Assembly: GCF_902168175.1 (NCBI RefSeq)
Contig: NZ_CABHOU010000072.1
Span: 124,001-188,000 of the forward strand
DNA from: an uncultured Chitinophaga sp.
Lineage (GTDB): Bacteria > Bacteroidota > Bacteroidia > Chitinophagales > Chitinophagaceae
DNA length: 64,000 nt
Direction: 5' to 3'
In this document: piece by piece, positions 60,343-64,000 of the stretch
Layout of the letters: the number at the start of each line of letters is the position of its first letter
Numbering within the stretch: position 1 is the first letter of the stretch
Made by a program: the position numbers and the translations under genes
Notes under the pieces: model-generated
Seen by the model: the letters and a program-made list of their open reading frames with translations, nothing else
Database searches by the model: none
Told to the model about the DNA's origin: nothing

Positions 60343-61932
60343 TTATTCTTTATCCCACCACACACGTTTCGTCCAGTCGTCTTCGCCAATTACAGCAATG
60401 GCCGCATTCACATGTTCTGCATTCTGTTCCTTCTCCGACAGCGGGTACTGGAACCTGCGGGGAATGGTTTTAGACGTTGATTCATTGTTCGGTGAGTTGG
60501 GCAGTTCCGGGTAACCGCTACGACGCCAGTTGGCAAACACTTCCGGCCCGTTCAGCATCAGTGTGATCCACAGTTGCTCGTTGATCTGTTTCAGTTCGGT
60601 GCCAGCGGTTAAAGGATTGGCGGTAAGGAAATTACCGATCTCTGTATCTGTAACCACCGGACCGTTGGGGAACAGGCTCAGTTGTTTCATGGCTGCTTCT
60701 ACCCCTCTCCTGTAATGCGTGGCCGCATCTACGCCCAGTGTAATGTTCATCCTTACAGATGCATCTGCCAGTAACAATTCCAGTTCTGAATAAGTAAGAT
60801 GCAGGAAGGGTGCATTGTTCCGCATAAAACAGTTGTTCAGTTCACATTTCAGGTCGCCGTTAACCGCGCTGTAATTGCTGCCATTGGCCAGTTTGATGAT
60901 CACCGGTCCTACCCAGTCGTCGTACACATAACGGCCCGGTTTGGTGCCTGTAAGGCCCACTACGGTAGCCCGTACCTGTGCGGTAATGTCCTCACGCTCG
61001 AACGGTTTTAAAGGCGAGTTTTGTTTGTATACTCTTGGAATGTAGTTCAGTCGCGGATCGCTGGTATTCCTTAACTGGTCGATGAAGGTGGATACTACTT
61101 TTAAGGTAGCCGCCTGCTGGTTAATGGCGACAGATACGGAGTTGCCGCGCAGGTCAGAATATGTATTCTGGATATCGAGGTGTTTGGTCATGCAGATATC
61201 TGCATTGCTGGTCATTACCCCACCATCGGCATTAAACGCTTCTTCCACTTCTGTTTTCGCACGCTCCGGGTCTCTTTCAAATATGCGCATGGCAAGGCGG
61301 ATACGTAGGGAGTTCGCGAACTTCTTCCAGGCGGTGATGTTGCCTTTGTAGAAGATCTCGTTCGGTACTTTGTCTTTCGTGGCATCCAGTTGTGCCGAAG
61401 CGGCTTTCAGCTCTTTCAGGAAGTCGTCGTAAATGGCCTGTTGCGTATCATACTCCGGCCTGGTAACCTGGGTGTAATAAGCTTTGCCTGCCTGGAAGTA
61501 AGGAATATCGCCATACAGGTCGGTGATGCGCGCAAAGGTGTACACCTTCATGATGCGGCACATCGCGTTCAGGTTGGTTTTTGTAGCTACGTTGTTGGTG
61601 CGCTCCACGGCGTCAACGATGTTCACTACATCGTTCTGGTAGCTGTTTTCCCACATCACCCAAAGCCTGGTGGCGTCTTTGATGTACATAGCGCCCACAC
61701 GGGTATAATAGGCCCCTGCAAACTGCTGCATCATGGGCGTAAGTACGATCGCATTGGTACGTTCCTGGGTCGACAGATCTCCTGAAAACCACAGCTGTGC
61801 AAATATCAGCTGGTTCTGCGGATCGATGGAACTGGATTTGGTGGGATCGGTGTTCAAATCTCCGAATTTGCCACAGGCGGCGAATGTGAGTGCCAGCGAA
61901 GCCAGTATGATATATCTGAATGTAAGTTTCAT
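60343..61932 (-). CDS. SusD-like outer-membrane lipoprotein (SusD/RagB family)
   Basis: 529 aa, lipobox FAAC at Cys20. TPR-rich SusD-like fold of the SusD-like_2 group: LNTDPTKSSSIDPQNQLIFA, QFAGAYYTRVG, TDLYGDIPYFQAG, FANSLRIRLAMRI and LTYSELELLLADASVR. It binds glycan on the cell surface and closes over the SusC transporter. Follows susC by 25 nt. Confidence 0.92.
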   Translation of the reverse strand: MKLTFRYIILASLALTFAACGKFGDLNTDPTKSSSIDPQNQLIFAQLWFSGDLSTQERTNAIVLTPMMQQFAGAYYTRVGAMYIKDATRLWVMWENSYQNDVVNIVDAVERTNNVATKTNLNAMCRIMKVYTFARITDLYGDIPYFQAGKAYYTQVTRPEYDTQQAIYDDFLKELKAASAQLDATKDKVPNEIFYKGNITAWKKFANSLRIRLAMRIFERDPERAKTEVEEAFNADGGVMTSNADICMTKHLDIQNTYSDLRGNSVSVAINQQAATLKVVSTFIDQLRNTSDPRLNYIPRVYKQNSPLKPFEREDITAQVRATVVGLTGTKPGRYVYDDWVGPVIIKLANGSNYSAVNGDLKCELNNCFMRNNAPFLHLTYSELELLLADASVRMNITLGVDAATHYRRGVEAAMKQLSLFPNGPVVTDTEIGNFLTANPLTAGTELKQINEQLWITLMLNGPEVFANWRRSGYPELPNSPNNESTSKTIPRRFQYPLSEKEQNAEHVNAAIAVIGEDDWTKRVWWDKE

Positions 61933-61957
61933 GTTTACCGGTTTTTAAAGTGATTGA

Positions 61958-64000
61958 CTACAAACGCACGTTCAGGTTAAGTCCCCAGCCCCTGCGCGAT
62001 GGCAGTGAGCCGTATTCAAGTCCCTGGCCGTTACCATTGTTGTAGTTGGAGTCCGGGTCTACGTTCGGGATGTCTTTATAGATGATGAAAGGGTTCCTGG
62101 CAACCAGGCCTATGGAGGCGGATTTGATGCCCAGTTTCGTCAACGCTGGTTTAGGCAGTCTGTAAGAAAGCACGATCTCACGCACCTTTACATAGGTGGC
62201 TTTGTAGATGAACGGTACCGCAATGCCATTACCATCGCTGTAAAAACCTCCCCAGTAAGCAGAAGGATCTACGGCACGGGTGTTCTTTGTATAGATGGGT
62301 TTACCATCTGCATCGGTACCGGTTTGTACCACACCTTCGGGCACTATACCCCGCACCATGCCCATCGCCTGCCATTCGGCGAGGGTTTTACGGGCAGCGA
62401 GCCTGTCCTGCTCCGACTGTATCCACTCTTCACGACCGGGCAGTGTTTTTTTACTGCTGCCGCGGATCACGGAGAACATGTCTGTCATAGAAAAGATATC
62501 TGCGCCATACTTCACATCGAAGGAGGCATTCAGGCTAAAGTCTTTGTAGGTGAGGCGGTTCATTAAACCACCTGTCCAGTCGAACACACCTTTACCCAGC
62601 ACACGGCGGTCGGTGGTAGGCAAGGGATTGAGCGATGTTGGATTCAGGATCACGTTCCCCTGCGGGTCACGCTGGTAGTCGTAACCCAGGATGGCGCCGT
62701 ATTGTTGTCCGGGCATAGCGGCCACCAACAGGCCCAGCCAGCGAGCCTCTGATAAAGCAATAAACGGAACACCCGGTACCAGCGATTCTACTTCATTTAC
62801 GTTACGCGCAAAGTTGGCGGTCACCTCCCAGTTAAAGTCCTTTTTCGCCACCGGCGTGCCAGACAGTAACAGCTCAAAACCTTTGTTGGTCACCATCCCT
62901 GCGTTAATGATCTGCCGTGTAAAGCCCGACGATATCGGTGCCGGAACAATATTGATCTGGTCTCTCGATTTGGAAGTATAGTAGGTAGCGTCGAAGTTGA
63001 TACGGCCGTTAAAGAACTTCAGGTTTGCACCTGTTTCGAACGAGCGGGTACGGGTTGGTTTCAGATTGGTATTGGGTAATGTTTTTGTAGAAAGATTGGC
63101 TGGCTGTACCCCGTCAAACGTAAGCGGGTACAGACTGTAATATACATCCAGCATATACGGATCGGTATCGTTGCCTACTTCGGCCGCCGATGCTCTTAGT
63201 TTACCGAACGATAGCCAGTTAGGCAGCTTAAACGCATCGCTGAACACGAAGCTGGCCGACAACGACGGGTAGGTGTATACATTGTTGCTTTCGGGTAAAG
63301 TGGATGAAGCATCGGTACGCACGGTAGCATCCAGGTACAGGTAGTTTTTGTAACTGAAGGAGAACAAACCGTAAGCGGATCTTATCTCCCTGCGGATGTT
63401 GTTTTCTTCTATCGCTTTATCCTGGTAACTGTTGATGCTGATCACATCTGTTACGGTCATATTGGTATAAGTAGCGGTGGTGCCTTTTCTTCTTCGCTGG
63501 TTTAAACTGGTACCCAGTCTGCCGGTGAAGCCAAAGCTTGGCGTAAATTTCTTCGTAATGGTGGCCATTAACTCCGCCTGGTTGGTCGTGTACTTCTGGT
63601 CCATGGTATTCATCATACCAGACAATGCCAGTGGCGTAGTGCGCGGACTGTAACGGTCGTAATCCAGGAAAGTAATATCGGTAGATGCACGGCCGAGTAT
63701 GCTCAGCCATTTGTTGATGGTATAGGTGGCATTAAACGCTCCGGTAAACCTGTCTTTTAACGTTACGTTGCTCATTTCATTCAGCACCCAGTAAGGGTTT
63801 AAGCGATACTGTCCCCCGCCCCATTCAACATATTCGCCGCTGGCTGTTTTATAAGTATCTGAAAACACCGACTGATCGATGTTATTCGCCAAACCGTTAA
63901 AGTTCTGTCCTACGTTAGTCGGCGCATCGCCAAGTCCGGCGCGGTTTTTAACTTTTTCATTGAGATACGATACACGAACATCCACATCCAGTTTAGTACC
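61958..64000 (-). CDS. SusC/RagA family TonB-linked outer-membrane protein (partial)
   Basis: Only the C-terminal 680 or so residues are here; the frame is open to the window edge, so the N-terminus (signal peptide, carboxypeptidase-like domain, plug) is missing. The barrel shows the SusC-type repeats: WLSFGKLRASAAEVGNDTDPY, NLKPTRTRSFETGANLKFFNGRINFDATYY, DFSLNASFDVKYGADIFSM and the final GWGLNLNVRL. It imports glycan chains delivered by SusD using TonB. Head of the operon in this window. Confidence 0.92.
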   Translation of the reverse strand, partial: GTKLDVDVRVSYLNEKVKNRAGLGDAPTNVGQNFNGLANNIDQSVFSDTYKTASGEYVEWGGGQYRLNPYWVLNEMSNVTLKDRFTGAFNATYTINKWLSILGRASTDITFLDYDRYSPRTTPLALSGMMNTMDQKYTTNQAELMATITKKFTPSFGFTGRLGTSLNQRRRKGTTATYTNMTVTDVISINSYQDKAIEENNIRREIRSAYGLFSFSYKNYLYLDATVRTDASSTLPESNNVYTYPSLSASFVFSDAFKLPNWLSFGKLRASAAEVGNDTDPYMLDVYYSLYPLTFDGVQPANLSTKTLPNTNLKPTRTRSFETGANLKFFNGRINFDATYYTSKSRDQINIVPAPISSGFTRQIINAGMVTNKGFELLLSGTPVAKKDFNWEVTANFARNVNEVESLVPGVPFIALSEARWLGLLVAAMPGQQYGAILGYDYQRDPQGNVILNPTSLNPLPTTDRRVLGKGVFDWTGGLMNRLTYKDFSLNASFDVKYGADIFSMTDMFSVIRGSSKKTLPGREEWIQSEQDRLAARKTLAEWQAMGMVRGIVPEGVVQTGTDADGKPIYTKNTRAVDPSAYWGGFYSDGNGIAVPFIYKATYVKVREIVLSYRLPKPALTKLGIKSASIGLVARNPFIIYKDIPNVDPDSNYNNGNGQGLEYGSLPSRRGWGLNLNVRL

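Noticed and set aside
1-64000. tRNA, rRNA, insertion sequences, integrase, toxin-antitoxin or phage genes
   Set aside because: None could be recognised on either strand.

Overview
The window reads as an ordinary chromosomal segment of a Bacteroidota bacterium, most likely Chitinophagaceae (Chitinophaga-like). The evidence is SusC/SusD outer-membrane uptake genes, a type IX secretion C-terminal domain, FecI/FecR/TonB-receptor and ECF-sigma/anti-sigma/DUF4252 loci, menaquinone synthesis by the futalosine route (MqnA), family-typical DUF1543, DUF1599 and DUF4252 genes, and many exact matches to the Bacteroidota -7 promoter element TAnnTTTG just upstream of genes. I found no rRNA, tRNA, CRISPR array, insertion sequence, phage gene or recombinase. 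The right end cuts a susC-like gene, so the last operon starts outside the window.

Layout. 0.3-9 kb: purB and mqnA (divergent, overlapping promoters), an F420-type NADP reductase, an M1 peptidase, an orphan oligopeptide-binding lipoprotein, an acyl desaturase and a polysaccharide deacetylase. 9-14.8 kb: one 1946-residue secreted protein joining an esterase domain, 12 PKD-type repeats, a beta-helix and a type IX sorting domain. 15-17.5 kb: small genes (DUF1328, SelT/W-like, PAP2, MtfA-like peptidase, VOC). 17.7-22 kb: TonB receptor, FecR and FecI sigma factor. 22-26.7 kb: a redox cluster (DUF1543, LigB-type dioxygenase, NAD(P)-binding protein, Rrf2 regulator, aldo/keto reductase, MDR reductase) with two matching palindromic operators. 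26.8-34 kb: a disordered acidic protein, TPR protein, gyrA, saccharopine-dehydrogenase-like protein, sirtuin. 34-39.5 kb: EVE protein, Fe-S protein, ribH, TPR membrane protein, pdhA, recF, dciA-like. 39.5-45 kb: two DUF4252 genes with ECF sigma and anti-sigma, a Crp/Fnr regulator with a CRP-type palindrome in its leader, a DJ-1/PfpI protein, an SDR and an AraC regulator. 45-50.6 kb: ferredoxin reductase-like, DppB-like permease, DoxX/BT_3928-type, DUF1599, folP and cdaA.

50.6-64 kb is one tightly packed minus-strand chitin/GlcNAc utilisation operon: SusC, SusD, a GH18-like lipoprotein that has lost its catalytic acids, an apparently active GH18 chitinase, GH20 hexosaminidase, FucP-type permease, NagA, NagB, a CBM9-like protein, a GH16-like lipoprotein and a NagX/HGSNAT-like membrane acyltransferase. 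It holds the route from chitin binding to fructose-6-phosphate, except for a GlcNAc kinase, which I do not see here.

No clearly undescribed defence or mobile system is visible. The observations I rate highest are the paired Rrf2 operators, the CRP-type autoregulatory site, the degenerate GH18 in the susE/F position, the multi-domain esterase/beta-helix surface protein, and several intercistronic hairpins.
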